This document shows, in pieces, positions 1 to 7,013 of a DNA stretch of 16,368 nucleotides. Position 1 is the stretch's first letter. Every line of letters begins with the position of its first letter. The stretch is from Kiritimatiellia bacterium (GTDB lineage Bacteria > Verrucomicrobiota > Kiritimatiellia > RFP12 > UBA1067): assembly GCA_017521065.1 (NCBI GenBank), contig JAFXEA010000137.1, positions 1 to 16,368 on the forward strand, given 5' to 3'. The position numbers and the translations under genes were made by a program. Under the pieces are notes generated by a model that saw only the letters and a program-made list of their open reading frames with translations, had not been told where the DNA came from and did no database searches.

Positions 1-1
1 C

Positions 2-1198
2 ATCGTGCAGGCGATCGGCGATGAACTCTCTCCGCCCTCGAAGATCCTCAACGAGCGCGGTGGCTTCTACCATACGTGTTTGCGCGGTGTGGAAGGCGGC
101 AAGCCCGTGGAGATCATCGAAGAGAACCGCACGGTAGAGAAGGTGCTTTGCGCGAGCGCCGATTGGGCGGAGATCGAGAAGACGATGGAGCTTGACTCTT
201 TGCGTTTCGTCGTCTCGAACACGACCGAGGCCGGAATCGAATACCGCAAGGACGCCGACACGTTCCCGCTCAAGGTGGCGAAGCTTCTCAAGGCCCGCAA
301 GGCGGCGAACGGCAAGGGTCTCGTATTCATTCCGTGCGAGCTTATTGAGCACAACGGCGACAACCTCAAGAAGTGCGTGCTTCAGTACGTGGCGGACTGG
401 AACGATGCCGAGCTTGCCGTATGGATTGAGTCTGAATGTGTGTTCTGCTCCACGCTGGTGGACCGCATCGTTGCGGGACGTCCGGACGCAGAATCCGCAG
501 AGCGCTATGAGAAGCAGCTTGGAGAGAAGGACGATGTCCTTGTGTGCGGTGAGCCTTTCCACTTCTTCGTCATCGAAGTTCCCAAGGCGAAGGCAGACGC
601 CGGTTTCGACCTTGAGAAGGAGCTGCCGCTCCAGAAGTCCGGAATCAACGTGGTCTATACGCCTGACATGCAGCCGTACCGTACGCGCAAGGTTCGCTTC
701 CTGAACGGTGCGCACACCGCGACTGTCCTTGAAGGCCACCTTGCCGGGTTCACCTTCGTTGATGAACTCGTGAAGGATCCGAAGTTCAATGCGTTCTTCC
801 GTCAGATACTCTTCGAGGAGATCTCCCCCACGATCGATCTTCCCGAGGACGACAAGCGTGCATATGCAGAGAGCGTCCTTGAGCGTTTTGCGAATCCGTT
901 CGCGAACCATAGGCTTCTTTCGATCTCGCTAAACTCCGTGTCGAAGTGGAAGGTGCGCGTGCTTCCCACGATTCTCGACTACAACTCTAAGTTCGGCAAG
1001 CTGCCCGAAGGCCTTGTGAAGTCGCTTGGTTCGCTCATCAAGTTCTACCGTACGGACAAAGTCAACGACAGCCCGGACGTGATGGAGTTCTTCAAGGGCA
1101 ATCCGTCCGCGGACGACGTGATGAAGAAGGTTGATTTCTGGGGCATGGATCTTACCACGATCCCCGGTTTCGCCGACATAGTAAAGACCAATTGCTGA
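2..1198 (+). CDS. uxaB: Tagaturonate reductase (altronate oxidoreductase), 5' partial
   Basis: NADH-dependent reduction of D-tagaturonate to D-altronate, the second step of the isomerase route of galacturonate breakdown in the cytoplasm. The reading frame is open through the left edge; compared from memory with the E. coli enzyme, about 50 N-terminal residues are missing, including the nucleotide-binding start of the Rossmann fold. The visible GTG at base 5 is not the true start. Family signatures seen are SNTTEAGI, IPCELIEHNGD, FCSTLVDRIV and, near bases 689-715, KVRFLNGAH, which carries the Lys, Asn and His conserved in polyol-type long-chain dehydrogenases. The C-terminal helical part runs to a TGA. 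The uxaA gene follows after 16 bases in the same direction, so the two are very probably co-transcribed. Mannitol/fructuronate reductases are the nearest alternatives, but the motifs and uxaA partner favour UxaB. Confidence 0.93.
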   Translation: MVQAIGDELSPPSKILNERGGFYHTCLRGVEGGKPVEIIEENRTVEKVLCASADWAEIEKTMELDSLRFVVSNTTEAGIEYRKDADTFPLKVAKLLKARKAANGKGLVFIPCELIEHNGDNLKKCVLQYVADWNDAELAVWIESECVFCSTLVDRIVAGRPDAESAERYEKQLGEKDDVLVCGEPFHFFVIEVPKAKADAGFDLEKELPLQKSGINVVYTPDMQPYRTRKVRFLNGAHTATVLEGHLAGFTFVDELVKDPKFNAFFRQILFEEISPTIDLPEDDKRAYAESVLERFANPFANHRLLSISLNSVSKWKVRVLPTILDYNSKFGKLPEGLVKSLGSLIKFYRTDKVNDSPDVMEFFKGNPSADDVMKKVDFWGMDLTTIPGFADIVKTNC

Positions 1199-1214
1199 AG
1201 CTGAAGGTGACGCG

Positions 1215-2567
1215 ATGATAATCCACCCGAACGACAATGTCGAAATACGCGAGGACGGACACAAGTACGCCCTGTGCGATCTCAAGAGCGGCGAGAACGT
1301 GATCAAGTACGGCATGCCGATAGGCCATGCCACATGCGATATCACGAAGGGCGAACATGTGCATACGCACAATGTTGCGACCAATCTCGGCGATCTGCTG
1401 GAGTACACGTACGAGCCGGAGTTCACTCCGGTCGAGAAGGTGGATGACGCCCGCACGTTCATGGGTTACCGTCGCGCCGACGGTCAGGTCGGCATCCGCA
1501 ACGACATCTGGGTGATCCCCACCGTCGGGTGCGTGAACAACCTCTGCCGCCGTCTTGCAGCGACCTGCGGCGGCATTCCGCTCGAGCATCCGTACGGCTG
1601 CTCCCAGCTCGGCGACGACCATGAGACGACCGCCAACCTGCTCGCAGCTCTTGCACACCACCCGAACGCCGGCGGCGTTCTCGTTGTTGCGCTCGGCTGC
1701 GAGAATAACACGCTCGAGACGTTCAAGGAGCGTCTCGGCGACGTATCGAAGCTCAATATCCGCTTTCTGCGGGCGCAGGATGCAGGGGACGAGTTCGAGC
1801 GAGGCAAGGAGCTTATCGCGGAGCTTGTCGCGAACCGCACGGCGGAACGCGAACCGGTTCCTGTGAGCGAACTCAAGATCGGTCTCAAGTGTGGTGGTTC
1901 TGACGGCTTTTCTGGTTTGACGGCGAATCCGCTTGTCGGGCGTCTCTCAGACTGGCTCGTCGCGCGTGGCGGATACACCGTTCTCACTGAGGTCCCGGAG
2001 ATGTTCGGAGCTGAGACGCTTCTCATGAAGCGATGCAAGGACCGCGCCACCTTCGACAAGTGCGTGAAGATGATCAACGATTTCAAGGACTACTACACGC
2101 GCCACAACCAGGTATGCTACGAGAATCCTTCGCCCGGCAACAAGGCGGGCGGCATTACGACGCTTGAGGACAAGTCGCTTGGATGCGTCCAGAAGGGCGG
2201 TTCGTCGCCTGTCGTGGATGTGCTTGGCTACGGAGAGCGTCTCAAGGAGCCTGGCCTTTCCCTTTTGACAGGTCCCGGCAATGATCTCGTGGCATCCACC
2301 GTTCTGGCCGCCGCCGGATGCCATGTGGTGCTGTTCACCACTGGACGCGGCACGCCGTTCGGAACTGTGGTTCCAACGATGAAGATTGCGACGAACACGA
2401 AGCTCGCCACCGACAAGGCGGCGTGGATCGACTGGGACGCAATGGGCAACCCCGACACAGAGGCTTTCGCCGAGAAGGTGCTTGCCGTCGCCTCGGGTGA
2501 ACCGGCCACCAACGAACGCTTTGGCGCAAAGGAGATTGCAATCTTCAAGGATGGCGTGACGCTGTAG
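1215..2567 (+). CDS. uxaA: Altronate dehydratase
   Basis: Dehydrates D-altronate to 2-keto-3-deoxy-D-gluconate, the step after UxaB. At 450 residues it is shorter than the roughly 495 usual for E. coli or Bacillus UxaA. Recognised blocks are an N-terminal SAF-type domain (GHKYALCDL, KYGMPIGHA, HVHTHN), the TVGCVNN and PYGCSQLGDDH segments, GLKCGGSDG, ENPSPGNKAGGITTLEDKSLG, and TTGRGTPFG with KIATN near the end. Cysteines expected to hold the metal/iron-sulfur centre are retained in these blocks. The missing length is mostly near residues 8-14, where the usual first strands of the SAF domain are absent. The start ATG has an AAGGTGA ribosome-binding site about 5 bases upstream. It is the second gene of a uxaBA operon and converges on the regulator gene, with only 29 bases between stops and no clear terminator. 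Confidence 0.96.
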   Translation: MIIHPNDNVEIREDGHKYALCDLKSGENVIKYGMPIGHATCDITKGEHVHTHNVATNLGDLLEYTYEPEFTPVEKVDDARTFMGYRRADGQVGIRNDIWVIPTVGCVNNLCRRLAATCGGIPLEHPYGCSQLGDDHETTANLLAALAHHPNAGGVLVVALGCENNTLETFKERLGDVSKLNIRFLRAQDAGDEFERGKELIAELVANRTAEREPVPVSELKIGLKCGGSDGFSGLTANPLVGRLSDWLVARGGYTVLTEVPEMFGAETLLMKRCKDRATFDKCVKMINDFKDYYTRHNQVCYENPSPGNKAGGITTLEDKSLGCVQKGGSSPVVDVLGYGERLKEPGLSLLTGPGNDLVASTVLAAAGCHVVLFTTGRGTPFGTVVPTMKIATNTKLATDKAAWIDWDAMGNPDTEAFAEKVLAVASGEPATNERFGAKEIAIFKDGVTL

Positions 2568-2596
2568 ATTCTGACGGTGGCGGAATCATTCTCTGG

Positions 2597-3808
2597 TCAT
2601 GATCGGCAGTTCGTCATGGAGGGGTTTTCGTATTCGGCACAGACTTTTGAACGGTAGGCACTCATTGTCGTTCCGTAGTGCTGACGGAAAATCTTTTTGA
2701 GGTGGCTTTCGTTTGAGAATCCGCACAGTTCCCCTATCTGGCTGATGGGCGTAACCGTATGCCGGAGCATGGTGCAGACGCGCTGGAGGCGGTTTTCTGT
2801 CAGTGCATTGTGGATGGTTCTGCCTGTTATTGTCTTGAAGTTCTTTTGCAGAATCCGTAGAGATGCGCCTGATGCTTTCGCTATCTCTTTAACCGACCGG
2901 ATCGATACGGCATGGTTTTGGATGAACTCGTTGGCTCGGCAGACCATTCGGCTGGATCCGTTGGCATCGCCAGTCGACAGTCGCTCCACAATGCCTTTGA
3001 CGCCGAAATAATGGAGCAGTGGAAGCTTTTGGTGCTTCCTGATCAAATCTACGAGCGTTTCTGCAGCAAGGTATCCACCTTTAGGGAAGTCGGGAATGAT
3101 GCTGGATAGTGATGGCATCGTCTGCCTGCAGATGAATTCCTCGTTGTCCACACCCAGGACGAGCATCTGCTCCGGGATGGACAGTCCGCTGTCTGAGGCC
3201 GCATCCAGAACGTCTTTGGCGCGTATGTCGCATGCGGCGAAAACTCCGCATGGTTTCGGGAGGGCGGCAAGCCATTTTGCAAGCATGGATATTTCGTTGT
3301 GATGGCTTGTCCGCCTCGGCGCAGATGTGATGAATGATGCGAAGGTTGTATTGTCCGTGTGCACGAGACGCTGAAAGTGCCGCCCCCGTTCAATCGACCA
3401 CTCATCTTCGGCGCGTGAACCTACGAATGCAAAGTGGCGTAGCTTTTTCGTCTGGAAGAGGCGGGCGGCGGCTTCGGCGACAGCCTGGTTGTCGCAGTAT
3501 ATGCTGGCATGCCGGATTCCGCTCTGCCGGGGAGGTACGGTGTTAATGAATACAGCAGCCTTGCATCCAAGGCGCGAAATTCCATTAATGGTATGCGGAG
3601 CGGTGGAACCGATGATTATGCCATCTGGCTTCCATTCCTTAAATTCCTCCAGCTTCTGCCATGGAGTGCCTTCTCCGTAAAGCCTGATCTGGACATTTGG
3701 ATGTGTGGCCGAATATTGGAGAATGCCACCGGACATCTCTCTTGATGCTTTTTGCATTGCGCAGATGTGGGCGAGAATTCGAATCGGCTTTCTTTTTGGC
3801 GTTTGCAT
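2597..3808 (-). CDS. XylR-like transcriptional regulator (sugar-binding domain plus AraC HTH)
   Basis: A 403-residue DNA-binding regulator. Residues about 8-280 resemble a LacI/periplasmic-binding-protein type ligand domain (segments KPDGIIIGS, AAARLFQ, FAFVG, CGVFAACD, MLVLGVDNEEF). Residues about 293-387 are an AraC-type double helix-turn-helix (VKEIAKASGASLRILQKNF, then ISQIGELCGFSNESHLKKIF). This order is that of E. coli XylR and its relatives, which bind a sugar and act mainly as activators. The ligand cannot be told from sequence; galacturonate- or arabinose-derived sugars are plausible from the neighbours. I chose the ATG at 3808 rather than an upstream TTG at 3847, because homology begins there and a TATAAT lies only 9 bases upstream, which would put an mRNA start almost on the ATG. 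No Shine-Dalgarno is visible. It is divergent from the exported enzyme cluster. Confidence 0.9.
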   Translation of the reverse strand: MQTPKRKPIRILAHICAMQKASREMSGGILQYSATHPNVQIRLYGEGTPWQKLEEFKEWKPDGIIIGSTAPHTINGISRLGCKAAVFINTVPPRQSGIRHASIYCDNQAVAEAAARLFQTKKLRHFAFVGSRAEDEWSIERGRHFQRLVHTDNTTFASFITSAPRRTSHHNEISMLAKWLAALPKPCGVFAACDIRAKDVLDAASDSGLSIPEQMLVLGVDNEEFICRQTMPSLSSIIPDFPKGGYLAAETLVDLIRKHQKLPLLHYFGVKGIVERLSTGDANGSSRMVCRANEFIQNHAVSIRSVKEIAKASGASLRILQKNFKTITGRTIHNALTENRLQRVCTMLRHTVTPISQIGELCGFSNESHLKKIFRQHYGTTMSAYRSKVCAEYENPSMTNCRS

Positions 3809-3817
3809 GATCAAATG

Positions 3818-3847
3818 ATTATAGCACATGGAGTTCGTTAAAAGCAA
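3818..3847 (-). promoter_or_regulatory. Predicted sigma-70-like promoter of the XylR-like regulator
   Basis: On the minus strand there is a consensus TATAAT (plus-strand 3818-3823) and a weaker TTGCTT (3842-3847) separated by 18 bases. The -10 hexamer ends only 9 bases before the ATG at 3808, so transcription would start at or within a couple of bases of the start codon, implying a leaderless or nearly leaderless mRNA. If translation used the upstream TTG at 3847 instead, this promoter could not serve it. Confidence 0.5.
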
Positions 3848-3854
3848 TGTTTAA

Positions 3855-3877
3855 TGCGCAAAACCGTCTTTTGGGCA
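3855..3877. promoter_or_regulatory. Candidate operator palindrome in the divergent promoter region
   Basis: Two 9-base arms, TGCGCAAAA and TTTTGGGCA, flank a CCGTC spacer; they are inverted repeats with one mismatch. The element lies between the two divergent promoters and overlaps the place where a -35 hexamer for the rightward promoter would lie. Position and symmetry suggest a binding site for a dimeric regulator, possibly the adjacent XylR-like protein, although XylR sites in E. coli are usually described as direct repeats. Function is inferred. Confidence 0.4.
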
Positions 3878-3888
3878 ACGTAGAGATA

Positions 3889-3897
3889 TGTTATAAT
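3889..3897 (+). promoter_or_regulatory. Predicted extended -10 promoter for the exported enzyme cluster
   Basis: TGTTATAAT is a perfect extended -10 element (TGn followed by TATAAT). No good -35 hexamer is seen at the expected distance, which is common when an extended -10 is present. Transcription would begin about base 3904 and run into the small secreted protein gene at 3931. Confidence 0.5.
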
Positions 3898-3930
3898 CGT
3901 GGGCAGATTGAAAGATAGGAGAGTTATCCC

Positions 3931-4224
3931 ATGATTAGAAATACCATTGTTGCAATTGCAATGCTGTGTTGTTGTGGCGCTTTCGCAACAGATGTGGACT
4001 TAAATGAGTTCATACATGCCGGAAGCCTTGAGCGTCCGTTGGCTGGTACGACCTTCTCAGCGTCAAGCGGCGAAGCAATTGCGCTTGATGCAGTCGCAAG
4101 GATGTCCGCCGATGACGTAATGAATACTGCGCTTGACAGCTGGTGCCAATACAGGATGGAGGCGATTCTATCCGGCGTGTTCAATTCCACCAAGTTCGGT
4201 AGAATGGTAATGGTCTTCAGGTAA
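3931..4224 (+). CDS. Small secreted protein of unknown function
   Basis: A 97-residue protein that I do not recognise. It begins with a clear Sec signal peptide: a short positive start (MIRN), a hydrophobic core rich in Ile, Ala and Cys, and a likely cleavage after AFA near residue 19. The mature part of about 78 residues has one Cys and no recognised motif. The three consecutive Cys in the signal core do not form a standard lipobox. The ATG is preceded by an AGGAGA-type ribosome-binding site at about 3917-3922 and by an extended -10 promoter, so expression looks real. The SUMF1-domain gene follows after 42 bases with its own strong ribosome-binding site, suggesting one operon. It could be a truncated remnant of a longer exported protein; no continuation is obvious in other frames. 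Confidence 0.6.
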   Translation: MIRNTIVAIAMLCCCGAFATDVDLNEFIHAGSLERPLAGTTFSASSGEAIALDAVARMSADDVMNTALDSWCQYRMEAILSGVFNSTKFGRMVMVFR

Positions 4225-4266
4225 CTTCAAAAAGAAATTTCATTTAACAACTGAAAGGAAAACATC

Positions 4267-5529
4267 ATGAAAAAGTTGATTACAATTGCATGTTTAATAG
4301 GGGGAGGGGCGATTTTCGCAGATGTGGCAACCGTCAGCAATGTATCGATCGAACAGCCGACGACATCGCGGAAGGTTTCCATCAAGTATAAGCTCTCCAA
4401 GGCGGCGGTCGTTACGGTTGACATCCAGACGAACCGCGGCGATGGTGTGTATGCTTCAATCGGTGCGGAGAATTTCACGACCATGTGGAAGGATGTTAAC
4501 CGTCTCGTTACGCCTGCCGCAGATGGCGGATTTAACGAGATTCTGTGGCGTCCGGACAAGGACTGGAACGGTCACAAGCTGGATGCAGGATCGGTCAAGG
4601 CCGTTGTCACGGCTTGGGCGGAGGATGCGACGCCTGACTATATGGCGGTCAGCCTGACGACGCAGTCCGGCGTGTTTTATTATGTATCCTCAAATGCCGT
4701 TCCCGGAGGTGTGACCGACAATCGTTATAAAACCGATTGGCTTCTTATGCGCAAGATCCCTGCCGCCGGTGTCACCTGGAGGATGGGGCGTGCGCCTGCG
4801 GATGGAACGGTTTCGTCGGAAACACCTCATCTTGTCCAATTGTCCTCGGATTACTATATTGGAGTTTATCCTGTTACTTGCCGTCAACAGTTGAATGTCG
4901 GTTATGGCTTGAGCAACAATTCCTCCAATATTGGTGATATGAAACCTGCATCTGCTACTGCGCATGGCCTTAGAGGATGGACAGAAGAATATACGGCATG
5001 GCCTCAAGATGAAAGCCATGCAGTTAATCCAGATGGGGTTATCGGAAAATTCCGCAGTTTTACAGGAATTGAGTTCGATTTGCCTACAGAGGCGCAGTGG
5101 GAGTTTGCTGCACGTGGTGGAGAAGGGACGCTTCTCTACAATGGAGATGCGTTAACTGCGGCGAATGTTGCGAAGTATGGTTGGGAAAACTGCGGAAGTT
5201 TCAGGGATGTCGGTCTGCTTGAACCGAACAAATTCGGACTCTATGATTGTCTCGGCAATGTGGCGGAAATGTGTCTCGACTGGTACGCTGGATCTTTCTA
5301 CGGAGTTCCGTCCGATGGTACTCCGATTATTGATCCGTTGGGGCCTCCGACAATCCAGAACAGTGACAATTCAACCTATTACGCAACGCGTGTTGTTCGT
5401 GGCGGATCTTATGACACTGGAGCAGGAAATTGTTCGTTGAGTGTGAGAGCACGTCATAATCAGAAAAGCGGTTGGGCTCCTAATCAGGATGGTTATCGTC
5501 TGATGGCTCCTATGGGCGGGAAATGGTAA
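4267..5529 (+). CDS. Secreted SUMF1/FGE-fold protein (formylglycine-generating enzyme-like)
   Basis: 420 residues. A signal peptide (MKKLITIACLIGGGAIFA) is followed by a beta-rich domain at about residues 20-130, then an FGE-sulfatase/SUMF1 domain at about 155-418. SUMF1 signatures are YYIGVYPVTCRQQ, FDLPTEAQWEFAARGG, NKFGLYDCLGNVAEMCLDWY, RVVRGGSY at about 376-382 and DGYRLM near the end. True FGE uses two Cys five residues apart after RGGS; here the first position aligns with Thr384 and only the second, Cys389, remains, so formylglycine-forming activity is doubtful. No sulfatase is encoded nearby. Such proteins often serve as structural or binding modules. A strong AAAGGA ribosome-binding site lies 7 bases before the ATG. 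The stop overlaps the possible first ATG of the GH5 gene. The second half is visibly lower in GC than the first. Confidence 0.88.
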   Translation: MKKLITIACLIGGGAIFADVATVSNVSIEQPTTSRKVSIKYKLSKAAVVTVDIQTNRGDGVYASIGAENFTTMWKDVNRLVTPAADGGFNEILWRPDKDWNGHKLDAGSVKAVVTAWAEDATPDYMAVSLTTQSGVFYYVSSNAVPGGVTDNRYKTDWLLMRKIPAAGVTWRMGRAPADGTVSSETPHLVQLSSDYYIGVYPVTCRQQLNVGYGLSNNSSNIGDMKPASATAHGLRGWTEEYTAWPQDESHAVNPDGVIGKFRSFTGIEFDLPTEAQWEFAARGGEGTLLYNGDALTAANVAKYGWENCGSFRDVGLLEPNKFGLYDCLGNVAEMCLDWYAGSFYGVPSDGTPIIDPLGPPTIQNSDNSTYYATRVVRGGSYDTGAGNCSLSVRARHNQKSGWAPNQDGYRLMAPMGGKW

Positions 5530-7013
5530 GCATGCAGTTTATTGCAATCTGCTTTGCGGCGGTGTGCGGGGTTGGCCCCGTCACCGCCGTTGATTGGTCT
5601 TTGGGAAAATGTGCGACGCGTACAAACGATTGTATCGTCATCGATGCTCGCAACAGCCGTTATGGCGACCGCACCCACGCCAAGGTGGATCTCGGCGGCA
5701 TGACCGGCGGCATCCGCGCTACAATCCGTGCGCGCGGAAAATCCATCGGCAAGCCTGACAAGTCGTATTTCGGGCTCAAGTTCATGTTCAACTACCGCGA
5801 TCCAGCATCCGGTGCACTCAAGTGGCCTCAAGCCGAACATCGAGGCGGCAACTTCGACTGGACGACCTTGGAGCTTATCACCGATCTGGGTCCGTCGCCA
5901 GTCGGTGTCGTCAACCTGACAATCGGCCTTCAGAACGTTTCGGGATTCGTTGAATTCGATACGGCATCGTTCAAGGTTGAACCGTACAAACTATACGAAT
6001 TTCCGCGCTATAACCAGGACTACAAAGTCCGTTATCCAAAGTTCGTGACGAAGCGTCCTCAGCTTCGCGGTGCGATGCTGGCGTATGACCCTACGGAAGA
6101 CGACATCCGCACTCTTGCCTCTTGGGGCGGAACGATAGGTCGCTATCAGATGTCGCGCAACTTCCAGATAATCGACGGAAACCTCGACTTCCCCGAATAC
6201 GTAAAATGGTTGGACGGGCGGTTGGACCTTCTTGAAAAGGTGCTCGTGTGGGCGCGAAAATACGGGATGCAGATATGCGTAGACCTTCACGTGCCGCCAG
6301 GAAGTGTTCGAGATAACGCGGAGATGCGCATGTTCACCGACAGGAAGTGCCTCGATCTTTTCATCGAATGCTGGGAAACGATAGCCCGCCGCTTCAAGGG
6401 AAATGAGGATGTCATCTACGGCTACGACCTTCTGAACGAACCGCACCAGAATCAGCATGAAGTCCCCTACTCCTACTGGGACGCGCAACGCATGGCGGCA
6501 GAGGCCATCCGCCGGATCGACCCGGTGACGACCATCGTCATGGAGGCGAACCGCTCCTCGTCCGCTCCGGCCTACGAATATATGTCGCCGCTTGCTATGT
6601 CAAACGTCATCTATCAGGTGCACATGTACATTCCGTCAGACTTCACGCATCAGGGCGTCATCGGGGGCTGGAGCCCTCCGGAGAAATGGCCGAACGAAAA
6701 GAAAGGCTGGAACAAGGAGATGATCCGCGAAAGACTCAAGCCTGTCGTCGCATTTGCGAAGCGCCATGACGCGAAGATTATGGTCGGAGAGTTCTCGGCG
6801 ATAGCCTGGGCGGAGGGTGCGGATCGCTATCTTCAGGACTGCATCGAGCTCTTCGACGAGTATGGATGGGACTGGTGCTATCATGCGTTCAACGAGTGGC
6901 GCGGCTGGAATGTCGAATATGCGGGCGATTCGCTGAAGACGCTGAAGCATGTCGGTGACACACCGCGCAAGCGTGTGCTTATCAACGGCCTTCGTGGCAG
7001 AAAGGATAAATGA
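5523..7013 (+). CDS. Secreted glycoside hydrolase family 5 (cellulase-fold) enzyme
   Basis: 496 residues if begun at 5523; an ATG at 5532 is an equally possible start and gives a tidier signal peptide (MQFIAICFAAVCG, cleavage near VTA). Residues about 25-155 form a beta-rich N-terminal domain, perhaps carbohydrate binding. The (beta/alpha)8 GH5 domain follows: CVDLHVPPG, then YDLLNEPH with the likely acid/base Glu306, QVHMYIPSDF, and VGEFSAI with the likely nucleophile Glu423, ending WCYHAFNEWRGWN. GH5 enzymes are retaining beta-glycanases of varied specificity (glucan, mannan, xylan and others); substrate cannot be set here. The first ATG overlaps the preceding stop by 7 bases, and the stop overlaps the next gene as ATGA, so the three genes appear translationally coupled. 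Confidence 0.9.
   Translation: MVSMQFIAICFAAVCGVGPVTAVDWSLGKCATRTNDCIVIDARNSRYGDRTHAKVDLGGMTGGIRATIRARGKSIGKPDKSYFGLKFMFNYRDPASGALKWPQAEHRGGNFDWTTLELITDLGPSPVGVVNLTIGLQNVSGFVEFDTASFKVEPYKLYEFPRYNQDYKVRYPKFVTKRPQLRGAMLAYDPTEDDIRTLASWGGTIGRYQMSRNFQIIDGNLDFPEYVKWLDGRLDLLEKVLVWARKYGMQICVDLHVPPGSVRDNAEMRMFTDRKCLDLFIECWETIARRFKGNEDVIYGYDLLNEPHQNQHEVPYSYWDAQRMAAEAIRRIDPVTTIVMEANRSSSAPAYEYMSPLAMSNVIYQVHMYIPSDFTHQGVIGGWSPPEKWPNEKKGWNKEMIRERLKPVVAFAKRHDAKIMVGEFSAIAWAEGADRYLQDCIELFDEYGWDWCYHAFNEWRGWNVEYAGDSLKTLKHVGDTPRKRVLINGLRGRKDK

Noticed and set aside
2568..2596. Possible bidirectional terminator between uxaA and the regulator gene
   Set aside because: Only 29 bases, with no stable stem followed by a T-run on either strand.
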